From: Elysia chlorotica
Lineage: Eukaryota > Mollusca > Gastropoda > Plakobranchidae
Length of the DNA stretch: 64,000 bases
Assembly (NCBI GenBank): GCA_003991915.1
Contig: RQTK01000176.1
Span: forward strand, 481,502-545,501
Direction: 5' to 3'
Shown: positions 33,839-47,760 of the stretch, piece by piece
How the letters are laid out: every line of letters starts with the position of its first letter
How positions within the stretch are numbered: the first letter of the stretch is position 1
Translations under genes and position numbers: made by a program
The notes under the pieces: model-generated
Databases searched by the model: none
Told to the model about the DNA's origin: nothing
Seen by the model: only the letters and a program-made list of their open reading frames with translations

Positions 33839-35350
33839 AACCATTCTATTTCTTTCTACATCTCACAAGAGGACCAAGAGCAATAGAAAAAACACAACTT
33901 AATTCATACCAGTTACAGCAGAATAACTTCAAGTTAAGTGATGATGTGAAATAAACATCCTTAACATGAGGCCAATAAATTAGTAAAGTCTTTTCATTAA
34001 TTAAGAACATATGGCCATAACATGATATTCAAACAAAAAAATTGTATGTCTATAAAGACTATAATAATAAACTTTAACAGATTATGGACCACTGCAGTCA
34101 ATAGTCATGAATAGATAAAACTCAACACTAATAAGCGTGGACCCTCCTTCATAAAGCTCTATGGATCAAAATAAACGCTTAGATTGATTTGCTATTTCAG
34201 TAGCAGTACATACATGTTTTATTTGAATATGAATTGTAACAAATACATTGTTCACAGTTCTAAAACTTCTATGACATTCTTTTGTTCAATTTAAACCCCA
34301 TTTAAAGAAGCAGACATCCCAATTTTATCACGTGAAATTATTGTACTAAAGACAATGACGATTTATATGCAATTTCTTGTTGATGTTTGATGAATGAAAA
34401 AGGGCAAAGTATTGTGATATGTATGCTCAAAATTATGATTTATTTTGGAAGTTTACCCTTTTGTCAAATAATTTTGAGAATGTGTAAAAGTTACTGTGAA
34501 TCATGTAATATACAGTCAAGTCTTAATTAAAATATCAAAATCAAACACAACATGAATTTTGATAATCTGCAGTTGAAGTGAGCAAAACACCCTATATGAA
34601 GAGAATACATGCATATGCCAGAAGGGAAAAAACTGTTATTTAGTAGGTTACCACTAAATCAGTATGAATGATTGTCTTCCTTATGAGACCTCAAAATCAA
34701 AACTGTTTGAAATTTCCATGCTCAAATATCATGAAAAATTGTAAACAATAATTAATGAAAATGCTGTCTGTTCCTTAAAAAATTAGAAAGTTTCTTTCAA
34801 TAAAATAAAAACTTAAAATATAATGAATCAAACACGTCTAGCATATTTTCTCCTCTCCTAATCTTTTCGCACGCTCTCTTTCACTTGTTTACTCATTTAC
34901 CAGTCATGAGAAAAGTACAATCTTGCATTTTGGTCTATTGCAGAAACATTAAGATTCACAACTACAATGCTCCACTCGCAAAACTGTGTCTTTAACTTAG
35001 TCACATTTACTTGTTTAGAGACAAATTGCAAGTGGTTACTGTGTAAGAAGGTAGTGGTGCTCTTTAGGCATTTTGTTTCTCTGCTTTGGTCAAACATGAC
35101 AAAATTCAACTTAGTTTACTTATGAATCCATCAACATCTATACTTTTAGTTAACACGGATATATACAGAGGATGAACATTTGAAGAAAATAAAACTCCAA
35201 AGGTACTAACAAACTTAAATAATTTACTTAATTATTGTTAAAGTTGTGAAACGACTGTACAGATAAAGTTTTAATAATCCTATATTGATATACATTTTGA
35301 AAAAAAACACCAGAAGATAATAAATAAATTGATTACAAATGTCTACAGTT

Positions 35351-35356
35351 TTTATT
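35351..35356 (-). terminator. PAXX polyadenylation signal overlapping the stop codon
   Basis: On the minus strand the codons GAA TAA AAA contain AATAAA, so the TAA stop (35354-35352) lies inside the hexamer. It is the only AATAAA close to the stop on this strand; the next is near 34440. If it is used, the 3' UTR is only about 15-30 nt. Confidence 0.5.
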
Positions 35357-36681
35357 CAAACACAACACCAGTGGCTGCTTTCCTTTTCCTGCTGGACGGA
35401 TTAATGACACTCATGCCAACTTTTGTTGTCTTTGGTTTGGCTTGACCTTGTCCTTTCTTTGGACTTAAATCCGCAAGAGCACTGAGACCACTTCCAGACC
35501 CTTTTTGTGCCTTAAGCACTTCAATTTGTTGATTTGCCATGGACAGCTGTTTTTCTAACTGCCCATTGTTTTCTGCCAAGTTGAATAAGAGAAACTGGAG
35601 CTCTGATTTCTTTTCTGCTGCTTTGGCTTCAAATAAATCAAGTTCTATAGCAGATGAGCCCTTGCCGATAGCCAATGTGATTTTGGTACCAATACGACTG
35701 ATGGCAAGATCACTGGATGAAAATGCGTTTCTGAAGTAAGAGGAAAAGCAGAAGAATTTTTAAAGATATCAGTATGAAAAATCTTTCAAAACATTTTTTT
35801 ACAGATTTTCTTACTTTTGATGTATATTAAAAATATTATTCATTGTTGTGAACCCGAGTACATTTTCTCTTAATTCATAATATACACAAACTAGTCTGAA
35901 TTTGTATTAAATCCATAAAGATAGTTTTCCTATTGTTACATGTTTATCAGAGATTAATTATTACACAATAGAAAAATCCTGAAGTTTTTTAACAACATTC
36001 ATTTTTTTTTCCAAAACCAGTAATATGCTGTTTTTTAAAGATTTTTGCATATAAAGCAAAAGTAAAATGAAGAGAAGCAAAATTCTGAGTGCTGTATTTA
36101 AAGATGTTTTCCACTTGTTTTCATTTTTTTTTTACATTTTCAAAACAAAGAATTGAAATTGAAACAATCACATGGAGTATTTTATGCCTGGGTATAATCA
36201 CCAATCAGAAAAGATCCCTTCACCAAATCAAAGATGATCACATCCTAGGTAAAAATCTTAAAGAAGTGGCAAATTCTTGGCAATTTAGTTTCCAAACCAA
36301 TTTCAAAAATTTTTTTAAAGAACGAAATGAATACAAATTGTTACCTTCCATTTAAAAAAAAAAAAGTAAAATGAACTCCAAATCAAATTTTTTTTTCAAT
36401 CAACTGAAATTCATAGTTTTATCACCATATCAATACAGCCCTTACTTAAATCTCGAGAGAAAAGACTCAACCGATGCCACACCACTGAGATCTCTCTGGG
36501 CCTCCAAGCCTTCTTCATCAAACTCCTGTGACCACACATCTATCCCATCAGTGACTGCAACCACCCATTGTTTAGAATCTACAGTTTTTGTGAAGCAGAG
36601 AAACTTCTGACGTCCATTTGTGGTCACACACTGTGTGCTGTCTAACTTGGCATCTTTTAGTTGGGACAATAGATCAGTCAT
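35352..36681 (-). CDS. PAXX: PAXX, XRCC4-superfamily NHEJ factor (204 aa, 2 coding exons)
   Basis: Exon 1 is 36681-36446 and exon 2 is 35730-35352, joined in phase 2 (615 nt). The 204 residues equal the length of human PAXX as I recall it. The N-terminal head has the short beta-strand pattern of XRCC4/XLF/PAXX (FLCFTKTVDSKQWVVAVTDG, then VWSQEF). Residues about 120-165 form a coiled-coil stalk (LEKQLSMANQQIEVLKAQKG). The tail SVINPSSRKRKAATGVVFE (186-204) matches the vertebrate Ku-binding tail: an INP block, a basic patch, then V-x-F. PAXX dimers bind Ku70/80 at DNA ends and stabilise the ligation complex in the nucleus. The ATG exon begins after an acceptor (TTGTTTACAG, 18 nt upstream of the ATG), so a 5' noncoding exon lies upstream, probably near 37440-37480, head to head with LRPPRC. 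Confidence 0.85.
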
Positions 36682-37102
36682 GACGTGACATGTATCCTTC
36701 TGTAAACAACCTGTATGAGTAGAAATATTGAGGTTGCAAAGATGTAGGCTACAGTATATTTTGATAGGATGTTGACAGAATTTATTAAATTATAAAAAAG
36801 AGGGAGAGGGAATGGAATGAGAAAAACAAAGTTAAGTGGAAATAATTCTATAAATTACATAATATATTAAATGCTAGTCTATGGTTTAAAACCCAGCTCT
36901 GGTCTATATTTTGAAGATATAGGAACCTATATCGGACAAAAGCACAATGGGCAGTTAGACTATTCTTTCTAAAGTCAACCTGTCTTAGGATGCCCACCCA
37001 TTTTGGGAAAAAAATTTATAGCAAATGGCAATCATTCGGTTCCCAAAATTCAGTTTAAATATAGGCCTATTACAATAAATTACGAATGGGAGCTCACTAG
37101 GA

Positions 37103-37111
<9 letters not shown>

Positions 37112-37174
<63 letters not shown>
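37112..37174. repeat. (GA)n microsatellite
   Basis: Pure GA run of about 60 bp preceded by a short GT run, in the presumed 5' intron of PAXX. Confidence 0.95.
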
Positions 37175-37178
<4 letters not shown>

Positions 37179-37429
37179 TATAAAACATCAACATTAAAAC
37201 AGATTGTGCATATTTGACCAAAGGCCAAACTGGCTAACCCTAACCTGCACGTAAAATGTCTGTGAAACATGTAATCATTCAAATCCAAAGAATCTGATAA
37301 TAAATTGAACAAAACACAACTGCTAGTCTTATTGCTAGACCTGACTGAAAAAGTGCAGTAACTCAGAAAGTGAAACGAATTTCACTAAGCTTAATTCACT
37401 TCACTTTAGAAACCGGTGGCCAATTTTAG

Positions 37430-37500
37430 TAGACCTACCCAGTCCCAGCACCAGCAGTTTCACTTTCACAACAAACAAAATGGCAGCGCTCGTACGGTGC
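37430..37500. promoter_or_regulatory. Bidirectional promoter region between PAXX and LRPPRC
   Basis: The LRPPRC ATG (37480) lies about 800 bp from the PAXX ATG (36681) on the opposite strand, and PAXX needs an upstream noncoding exon in between. A minus-strand donor GTAGGT (37438-37433) could end that exon. The LRPPRC start context CAAAATGGCAGC (37476-37487) matches the TISU/YY1 element at 10 of 12 positions. No TATA box is seen. The shared promoter is inferred from geometry. Confidence 0.45.
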
Positions 37501-40500
37501 GGGCTTCTAAATTTGAGAGTCCTAGGTTTTGCTCAATTGGTTGTAAGACCAAGACTTATTCTACCGTATTCTCCATTAAGACAAAGAATACCACCCATAT
37601 ACATTGACAGGTAAAATTCTGAAAGTCATGCTGTTTGCATTTCAATAGAGAGCTTTACAGATATAAGTTACCACCGGCGATCAAGGCCATTGACCTTGAT
37701 TTTGGATCATTCAGACTAGATTCTAGAGATCGGCGAGAGATGTAGATCTAGATCTAGAATATAGATTTATTCTATCCAAATTATCTAGATGCCTTCGTAC
37801 GTCGACAATGGCTTCATATGGCTCATGAAGTAGAATCTAGATCTAGATCTAGATCTATGGACCATTTCTTGTGTTCGTTTTGAATGCTAATTTTCAAATT
37901 ACAAATATGAACAGATCAGTACATTTTCGGACAATTGTCGGAATTCTGACAATTTTGACGATCAACACTTTTCCGACCTGATTTCAGATCTCCGGACCCA
38001 ATATCGAACCTAAGGCCAGACTTTTCTATAAAAATGAAAGGCGGATCATAAATAGGCCCCTATAGACAACCGTTTTAAAAAGAAACTATAAAGTCAAATC
38101 GTCGACGGTCATCGTGTTTCATTTCAGATGCCATTTTATGGGGTGTATTTAATAAAGCATCTTAGTTACTTCTTTTTTTTACATCTGAGGTGACACCTAT
38201 ATATTAGTGTGAATTAAATACTAAGTGGTATCGTATAATACAATTTACAAAACTGCCAACTCTAAATCATAATGCTTTTCTCCTTAATTACGCCAATATG
38301 TTTGTTGTTAGCTACAGAAAAATACAACTTTGAGGACAGCCCCTGTGTTTTTCACAGTAGATCTAAGCCTTTTTGGTGTACGGCTACGATTTTTCTGTCA
38401 ATTACGCAACCGAAGTTGAGAAGAATATATAATAGAAATTTTGATTAGTGTAGTCCGACAATTTAATTATTATATATCGTTTATTTGACCGATTAATACT
38501 GATTTCACAATAGTCACATCCAGTCCTTCGCCCCCGCCGTCATTTTCATTTTATGATTTTCACTGTATTAAACTGAGGTATGGTATTTTTTTACCATTAC
38601 GATTCAAAATACTCTATTTTGGACTCATATTTTTACACAATTTTGCGGGAAAGCATGCCCCCAGAACCCTCTAGATAAGCTCTCAACCTTCGGCACTCGT
38701 CTGTCGCGCCTATAGAGGTGGTAGGAACTTTCAAACAATTTTTTCAAGGGGCACTTACAGGTCTGTGTGAAGAGCAGGAGCATAGAAAGAGTAGTTATAA
38801 TGATAAAATGAGGACCTGAAAGAATAGAAGTAGAAGAAGGGTCTATAGCAGAGATAAAGGGCATCTATAGAAATGGAAGAGAAAAAGGGAGACAGTGAAG
38901 CAGACTGGAGGAGAAGGAGAACTTAAATATGAAAAGGGATTGGGGAGGAAGAGGAGGAAACTTAGAAGGAAAGTGTTGCAGTAGTGGAAGTAGTCCACAT
39001 GATGATTGGAGCAGAGTATTACTTAACCTAGTACAGTGGTTCAAGCCAAAGAACCTGCCATTCGACAAGAATGACAAGAAAAGGGGTTTCTAATGGGAGG
39101 AGATGAAAAATGTGCCTTGGGCAAACAAGTCATTTAAATATTAGTTATAAATCTTATATCAAATTTTACCTTTATAGTTTGCCTAAGTTGTTTATAAATA
39201 TATTGTGGGGTTTTTAGATTATTACTATGAGCCTTCACAGTTAGCTTTTCCAGAACATTAAAAGATTCAAATAAAAATATGCACTCCAGTCGTCAGAATG
39301 CATTGATTCGTAACGACAAGTAACCTTTGGTAAGAGAAAACGATCTCAGAGGGAGATAATTACTCTGCTATCCTGACCATTGGGAAAAGAACAAGCAGTG
39401 GAGATCAAATCAATAGCTCTCTCTTATCACAGGCCGCTTGCTCTACCCAAGGACCATGCTCCCAGCCCATCCCCAAATAAGCTAGATAGAGAGATAGAAA
39501 GACAGAGCCAGGGATGGACAGCAAAAAAGACCGAACGAATTAGAAAGAGGGAGAGAGTCGTAGACAGACAAGGAAAGGAAAGAAATGGAGAGAGAGAGAG
39601 AGAGAGAGACTTGTATGATGAGCGCCATGCGTGAATGGTCAACTAATACTTCTCGTCAGTGAGTGAGTGACATAATTTTAAAAGGAATGATTTTATTTTT
39701 TCCTTTACTGAGACTGCAATGGACTTTGAGTTTAATGTACCTAGCTAAACAAAAGGAATCATGTATCAAAAACATAATAATGCCTAGAGACCATTTGCAA
39801 ATGTCATCCTCAAATGCGATTTTTAATTAATAGGTTGTTGGAAAAGATCTACTTGAGGGTAAACTTTTTTTTTCTTGTTGTTTTTTTGAAGTGTGAAAGA
39901 ATGTTCATTAAACCAGATGTGAATTAATGTGCATTTCCTAAATTTACTTAATCAACATTCAGATGTATGGTGACAAGTGTCCCAGCTAAAGACAGACTGT
40001 TGGATGAAGTTCATCGCAAATTAGACTATAACCAAGGCATTCCTACCCATCTCTTTGAGTCGTTCATAGCATCACTTGAGGACCATGGTACGTATCCAAG
40101 AATTTCTACATTTTAGAGTACCTGTACCTATTAATTATTTAATAGCTTCACTTCTCTTTTTTTTTTTTTTGAATATCATGCTGTATTTTAGGAAAATCAA
40201 AACTAGTTCATTCCATACATATATTGCATTACAAATTAATAAACATAACCTATTAAATTTGAATGGTCAATTTAAGGCCATGGCGAGAAAAAAGTATCTT
40301 ATCAAGCTGCACAGTGCACTACTTGAGTACAGATTTGAGATCACACCCACCTTGTTTTTGTTTGTTTTACTTGCAGGTACTTTGCTGGAGCAGGATGTGG
40401 GACTTTTGCTGCATATTTGCAGTGTGGGGCCGTTTGATTGTTCAACAAACAAAAGACTCCAGTTTGTGGAAGAAATTTGGAACAAATTAGAAAAGAATGG

Positions 40501-42660
40501 TTTGTATTTTTGCATCTTAATTTTCGGAAGGAAGGAAAGCATTTTTATTACTATATTAGTTTCTCTTTTTTCCTTTGTATTTTTATTTGCTTGATAAATT
40601 ATGAGAGAAATATTTAGCTCATTATATAAGTATTGTTACCTTTGATCTTACCATTACTTGTTAGTGATGTGTTAGTTGTTACTTAAATACTTCACCATCT
40701 TATTGTTATAAGCTTATAGTACTTTTAATGTGCACAGCAATTCTAATTTGACATTTTTACTTGAAAAATGTGTATTATATATCATTATTAGCCCAATAAG
40801 TGATTACCTGAGTTGGGAGTTAAGAAAGATATTAACTAGCTTGCTTTTTTATTGATGAACTTTATTTGTTACAAAATGTTCTTTTTCTAGCTTCATAGTA
40901 AACTGTCTTGCTATCCACAGATATATCTCCATCTATTAAACTCTACAATATAAAATTGAGAGCATATTGCAGGAACAAAAAAGACTTCAATGCTCTTGAT
41001 GAACTCATGAAGATGAAAACCTTAGGTTTAAACCCAGACAAGGTACATATGTGGCCTTGTTATATATTCTATTGTATAAAAAAAAATTGTTTATCTTTGT
41101 GATATCTTACCATTTAGAAACAAATTCAGTCAATTCTTTCTAAATAATACCCGTTTCTTTCTTATTTGCCAAGTGCAAGTTTGTAAATTGCTTTTATTTT
41201 TTATTTTTACCTATGCCGTGGAACAACAGAGTTTAAATTGATTGATAAACATTTCATTATTTTTTTAAACCGTGCCTTATAGCTTTAAATGTTTTTTAAT
41301 TACTTGAACTGTTACTATTACTGCGTCCTATGATTGGGAGAAGAAAAAAAACGTTTTGTATATATGTGAACCTCTCTTTCTTTGTATCAAGGTAACATAC
41401 TCTCTTTTAGTGGAAGGATTTTGCCTCAAAGGAGATATCGAAGGAGCCAAGTAAGTTAGGACTATTTTATTACCGTCTTTTTTTTTAAGCGTTTTAAGTT
41501 GGTTTCTATTAAACTATTTAGTGCCTCTTTAATGCTTCTACTATTTTTCCGGGGTTAGGTGTGATTCTGAAATTGTACGTTTTAATATAAGAATTCAGAT
41601 TTTGAGATAGGATCACTTCTGCTTGCACATTTTTAAAGTATAGCTGTTATGTTATAAACTTGTTAGATCAATGCATCTTCCATAAAATTATACCTTTTTT
41701 CCATGGAATCATACCTGTTTTAATAGCAAAATAACCAAAGATATTATTAATGTGAAAGAAACATAAAACCATTTGATTTTGATTTCTTAGTGTAGGGATA
41801 ACAGAAAGGTAAGAGTCTCAACTTTGAGTAGCTATGCTCTGATATAGGCACACATACACATTTTTTTTTTTTTTAAAGGAAGTGCTTATATAGGCTACTA
41901 GTAGCCTATAAAAGGCACCCACATGGCTTGGGTGGGGCAATTCTCTTTCTTTTTCCCTCAGTGTACTAAAGACACCTGTTTGTGTAGTTCGACCCCTGGT
42001 CCAGAGCTAAAATTTGTAGTTTTACTATTATTTGTCAAAAAAACAAAACAAAAACCCAGACCATACCACATTGGATTTCGTATTCAGTTTGCAATCACAC
42101 CCAGAGAATAAATTGTTTTTACTAAAGACATAGCCAGTTCTTTTGTATGTGTGAGTGATACATTTTTTTCCAAATTGATTTAAACTTAATTTAGAGCAGT
42201 GCAGCCATGTGCATAGAAAAATGGACCCAGTCCCTTCACATAGTCCGATACTATAAAAGTATATGCATAATTTTAAATCTGCGATCATATTTCTGCAAAA
42301 CAAACACTGCTTGGATTCTCTATACAGTACAAATTGACTTCAGCGGGACTTTTGGTTCCAGAATAAAAACCCTGCTCTAAGCAAGCCCCCTCCATAGACA
42401 TGCCAAGAAAACACTACCACTTTATTTCATTGGTTTTGTAGTTTGTTTGTTTTGCCTTTTTGTGTTTTTTCTTCCCTCAGTATATTATTACACACTGTAT
42501 CTGTATCACACTACACTTTCACATCCTTTGTCTCGACATAGCCTATGGTGGTCTAGGGTAAAGACAATAGGAAAATGTTGCAATGTTTCTGACTTGCGCA
42601 GCTCAATGCTGTACGGGTTGAATGACTGTTATTTTGGAACCAAAACTCGCTGTATCCCCC

Positions 42661-42696
<36 letters not shown>

Positions 42697-45600
42697 TCAA
42701 TCTATATCTATGTGTGTAATGTTATGTGTGTGTGTTTCTTCCCCCTTTCTCCCTGCCTTTCTTTAAAACTCCTTTTCAGTCCAGTCTCATTAGGCCTATG
42801 TCTTTCTGATTGGTCAGCGGTCGGCATCTACCTGCTTTGTAAATACTAACAGCAAGACTGTGGGAATGAGGCATAGGTAGCCTATATGCTCCCAGTAGCC
42901 TACATAAGATCTTCCAATAACAAATAATAAAGGACTTTTATCAAACTTATCCCCAGAAATTTGTGCCTAGTGTACAACAAATTTTGATGATTGTCTTTTT
43001 ATGCACTTACAGCTCAGTTTTAGAAGCAATGAAGACGTCGCAGCTGGCCATCAATGTAAATATTTTCAATTCATTCATCACTGGCCATCTTAAAGCAGGG
43101 TAAGCGTACATCAAAACTATTTTCATTTTGTTGTTGTATAAACAGTAAAGGGAAGAGGTTGGGGGGGGTGCGGGATTGGTTTTTGCCAAGTTACAGACTG
43201 AAGATTTTTTAATACTTTTGAAAATGTAGCTGTATGTTTGAAACTTTTTGTATTTCTAAATTTGTATAATAAGCCAAGGAAAGGAGGATTTTGATATAAA
43301 AAATTTAAACATCTTTTTGCTTTCAAAAAGTTTAAGGCCACTCCAAAGGAGTTCATTGTGTTGTTACAATAGATCGATATTGAAGAGTGATCATGATCTT
43401 AATAAATGTAAATTAGGAAAAAATATACTGGTAGGATTTGTGTATAGATAAGCTAAGAAACTAATTCAGTCTACATTATCTACATCATGACTCAATTAAA
43501 AAAGAAATCAATTTTTTTTTCATCAATGTATTTTGTAAAATACCCATTTAGTTTTTTTTTAAACATATAAGAGATATAAACTGCACTACAAGGTTAAGCT
43601 ATAAAAAATAATGTCGTTTTTTGTTTTGTTTTTCCTTTTGTTTTCTACTTCCACACTTAATAGAAATTTATATTTTTAATACTGGGCGTCTCAAGATATA
43701 TTTCTATTTTGTTTGTGGTTGTTAGTTCAAACTTCTCTAAGATGTTTCTTTCAAACCACCAAATGCTTCTGCGGTAAAATTGTGAATTCTTTTCTAACCT
43801 GAATCAAACTTTTCCACAGATCACCAGAGGAGGCTGCCAATGTGCTACAGTTGATCAGGTATAGAATAAACAGCTGATTTTTTATTTAAGTTTGTTATTT
43901 TCATTTAATATTTAATTAAAATAAATTACCAATTATAATACCGCTAATAAAAACAATAATAATAGTTATTATTATTATTACAATTACAATAATGATCCTA
44001 ATAACTAGAAGATAATAACAATGATAACAGGAGTAGTAATAGTGGCATATTTTAAACATTTCATTTTTTTTTATGTTTGATACAAATTGTTGTTGTTGTT
44101 ATTTTTTGTTTTCTTTTTCTTAATATTTAAACTTTTACAAAATGTTTCTGTACTTCTGAAACTTTTACCCTACACTTGGTTAGCTCTTTCTGATGGTGAC
44201 CAAGAAAAGGCTTAGAGTTATAATGGTAAAACAAACAATGAAAGTCATTATATCTCTTTCAATTGACTGCAGGGGATCTAACTTTAATAATACATCAAAT
44301 AATGTTTATTTTTATCTCCTGCAGCTCTAGCGGTTTAAACCCCAATTCCCAGACATACTTCAAGTTTGCCTCCTTTTACGCAGAAGAAGGAGACATGGAC
44401 TCTGTTGCTAAGGTACCAACATTTTCATTTGACTAGTTTTCCTCTTTAACTTTTTTTTTCTCTTTGTGGTGCCCAATTGGTCTTTTTAACTTGATAGACA
44501 AATCCCTATTGTGATTTTTTTTTTTTTCAATCAATAGGAAATAATTATGGTAAGCAAAAATAAAATCCTCATTACATTAGCTAGATTAACCCATTAAGCA
44601 TGGCGCGGCACTTGACTGCCTCGCTGTGAAAGAAGTACTGTGAATGGGTGTACAGGCTGTTAAAATATCAACCAATGGAATCAATGCATAGTTTGGCAAA
44701 TTCTCGACCTCCCAGTCACATTATGACGGTTATATCACTAATCGTAGCCTGAATGCTTAAGAAAGGAAAGGGCTGAGAAAGGAGCAAAATACCTTCTGTG
44801 CAGATATTGGGTAACGTTTTTAAAGAAGGTTGGACCATTGATGTAGGGGAAGATGCTGATGAAAGCCATGCTTTGACTGATTCATATACGCCGTCAAACG
44901 TCACACCGAGACTCAAAGACAGACACACACACAAACACTAATGTGACACAGGCGCTGGTCACCGTTTTTTTGCCACCCACCTCTTTAGATTCTTATAGGA
45001 CGTAAATTAATGTGAAGATAGCATTTTTAGCAATATGCAGCACCAGATATTTAACATTTTGTGAGTGTGTGTGTGTGTGTGTGTATCTGCACATTTGTAG
45101 TACAATCTTTGTTCAGATTTGATGATATCAGGAACTATTTTTAGTTTCTAGATATTTAAGCTTTCTGGTGATACTAGTTTTATCCTTTGAAAACCAAAAC
45201 TGATTTTCAAAGCGTCAAAACAAAACTGGGTATATCAAGCACGTATCGAGGACACTCCTCAAATAGGCACGTAGGTGTATGTACACAGCACAGACAACAG
45301 GTTAAAAAATAGGGATAATTTCTTGGTTTTCCTCCATTGTCATGGACCAAATTTTTAAGTTCAATGGTAGCAAATATTACTAGCTTAATGAATTATCAAA
45401 TTGCAGCAGAACTTGCTTCATATTAATTTTGTTAAGTTGTGATATGTTTCCATTTCCATTATCTTTTATCAACATGGAGAATTATATATTAATGTTTAAC
45501 CTTTAAGTCGTTATAACATTGCCTATATTTCGTGTACTGTACTCTATCGTTGGCGTCATTAATTGACTATTTTGGTAGGAGACATCCATTTATTCAGAAA

Positions 45601-47699
45601 ATAGTCAGGGAACAAGTAAAACGGTAATTTTAGAAAATCTGTGACTTTAAGGTCCACCCAAATTTTGTTCCCTCTCTATTTTACATGTTTCTTTTTTTCA
45701 AGTATGTAAACGAGGCAGAGGAACTGGGGGTCCCACTTGACCACTCGATGCTGCTGGACCTGCACAGGACAATGGTGACCAGTGGTCACTCCTCAGCTGC
45801 AGCCCAGGTATTGCATGCTTGCCTCTGTCAAGCGTCTTAATTTTCTTTCAAATCTTCTCATCAGATGTGTATGACTATTTGTTTTGTCTTCTCTTCCATT
45901 TACATACTGATTATATTATGTCCATATAGCTCGATCAGGGGAGTTGTGGGTACTATCTTGACCAGAGATTTAAAAGGATCTTTCTTATCTACTTACAAAA
46001 AGTGTATGGCCATTTGTTGTGTCTTCTGTTTTAATCAAGCTATGATAATTTAATGTTCGTATAGCTTGATCATGTGTACTGAAGTAAGAGAATATTTACA
46101 TTTTGTTATATAGCATGTTCTTTTGTGTATTAGCCATTGCCCTTATAAGCCATTGACTTATTGTTGAAATGTTTCAGATATTTTTTATTCAATCTCGTCT
46201 TATTCTTATTTTTCTTTCTTTAAGCAAAAGGAAATGAGCTGTTCTTAACTTGTTTTATTTCATACTCTCGAAATATTAACATTTATATTTCCTGTCTAAT
46301 GTATCTTTTTCAGCTTCTTCAAATGATATCAGAGAAAGGAATCTTCAGCTCCTCCTTCATGCAGAAGTCATGCCATTTGGTAGCGGAAGGTTTTGTTGAT
46401 GCTGCTGTTGAACTGTACATCATGATGCCCAAGCTGGACGATGGAAAGATTGTCTCCAACTCTGGAAACTTCCTGGTGAAATCAATGGTTGTGAATGGGC
46501 ATGTAAGTAGTAGCTAAATTAATGATATTTGTTTGTGGCATTTCTTTTCTTATCTCTTCTCTTCTGGTGGAATTAAAGAAAGATGTTAATCAAATTTTAT
46601 GTATGAATGTCAGGCTGACCTTTGTAATTGATAAGTAGAATAAAAGTGTTAGGCCTTGAAAGTGTTTGAGAAACTCATCTGTGACTCATTTATATTTTCA
46701 ATTTTTATAGGCCCCTTTGAAATTATATTTTGGCATTTGCACAATTAACAAATAGATAGAGGGTTAAAAACTTAGAAATATACGTAATAAATTGATTTTT
46801 GGGTATTGAAAGGAAATAAATATTTTTATGTTGTGCAGAATTGAGGTAAAACTGTGTATTTGTTTCATCCTAACCTTATATAGATTTTATACACATTGTG
46901 CTTTACATGAGTTGTTTTCTTCTACATAAATTTTGTTCAGATATACGTAATTAATACCTTTGATATAATTTTTTGTAATCATTCAGAGTGCACAAGAAAT
47001 TTTTGACACAGCCGACAAGATAGTGGAGATTTCACCAAGATCACTTGCACACAGAAATGCACTACAATTTGCATACAGGGCAGGGGAAATAGGTAAATGT
47101 TTCATATTTGCTAATACAGTCGGACCCGTGAAATCAGTCATTTCTGCCAAATCGGGAAAGATGCTGGGGAACTTAATTTTTTTTTCTATCTACAGCCATC
47201 ATGTAATGGGGAAATTTTACTCTGTTAAATGGGTAAAAATCTAGTCATTGGTCTCCAATGGAGCTGTTGAGTGCAGATTGTTTGCGCACCTCAAACAACT
47301 TATGAATAAATTAACACACATGTGGGGACCTGAAGGCCTTCAATGACACTTAGCAGTTGTTACTTGCCACTCAGGCTAGAAGGCTTGTAACAAAGTCTAT
47401 CTGCACGCAGCGGTTCCATGGTCTATTGCATCACCATTGGCTTCTGTTTGTTTTCATAGGTAATCTCACAGTCGCCGGACACCCCTTTTCTCACTTGATC
47501 TCTCAAGCCCTGATTTAGATCAAGACTAGCCTATTCATTGATAGTCTTTCATAAACTCACACTTTTATCTCAGTCTCTCTCTAACTATCTATGTCTGTCT
47601 CTTTTGGTCTATCTGTCTCTCTTTGTCTGTCTGTCTATCTCTTTCGCTCTTTCTTGACCTCTTTCCCTCTTCAGATCTTTTACCCAATCTCTCTCTCTT

Positions 47700-47760
<61 letters not shown>

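Noticed and set aside
40076..40594. Long plus-strand ORF of 172 aa
   Set aside because: It is LRPPRC exon 3 read through both flanking introns; the GT-AG boundaries at 40377 and 40499 fit the gene model better.
41920..42000. A-box-like TGGCTTGGGTGG and B-box-like TAGTTCGACCCC
   Set aside because: The spacing is too long for a tRNA head and no stems pair; it could be a badly decayed SINE.
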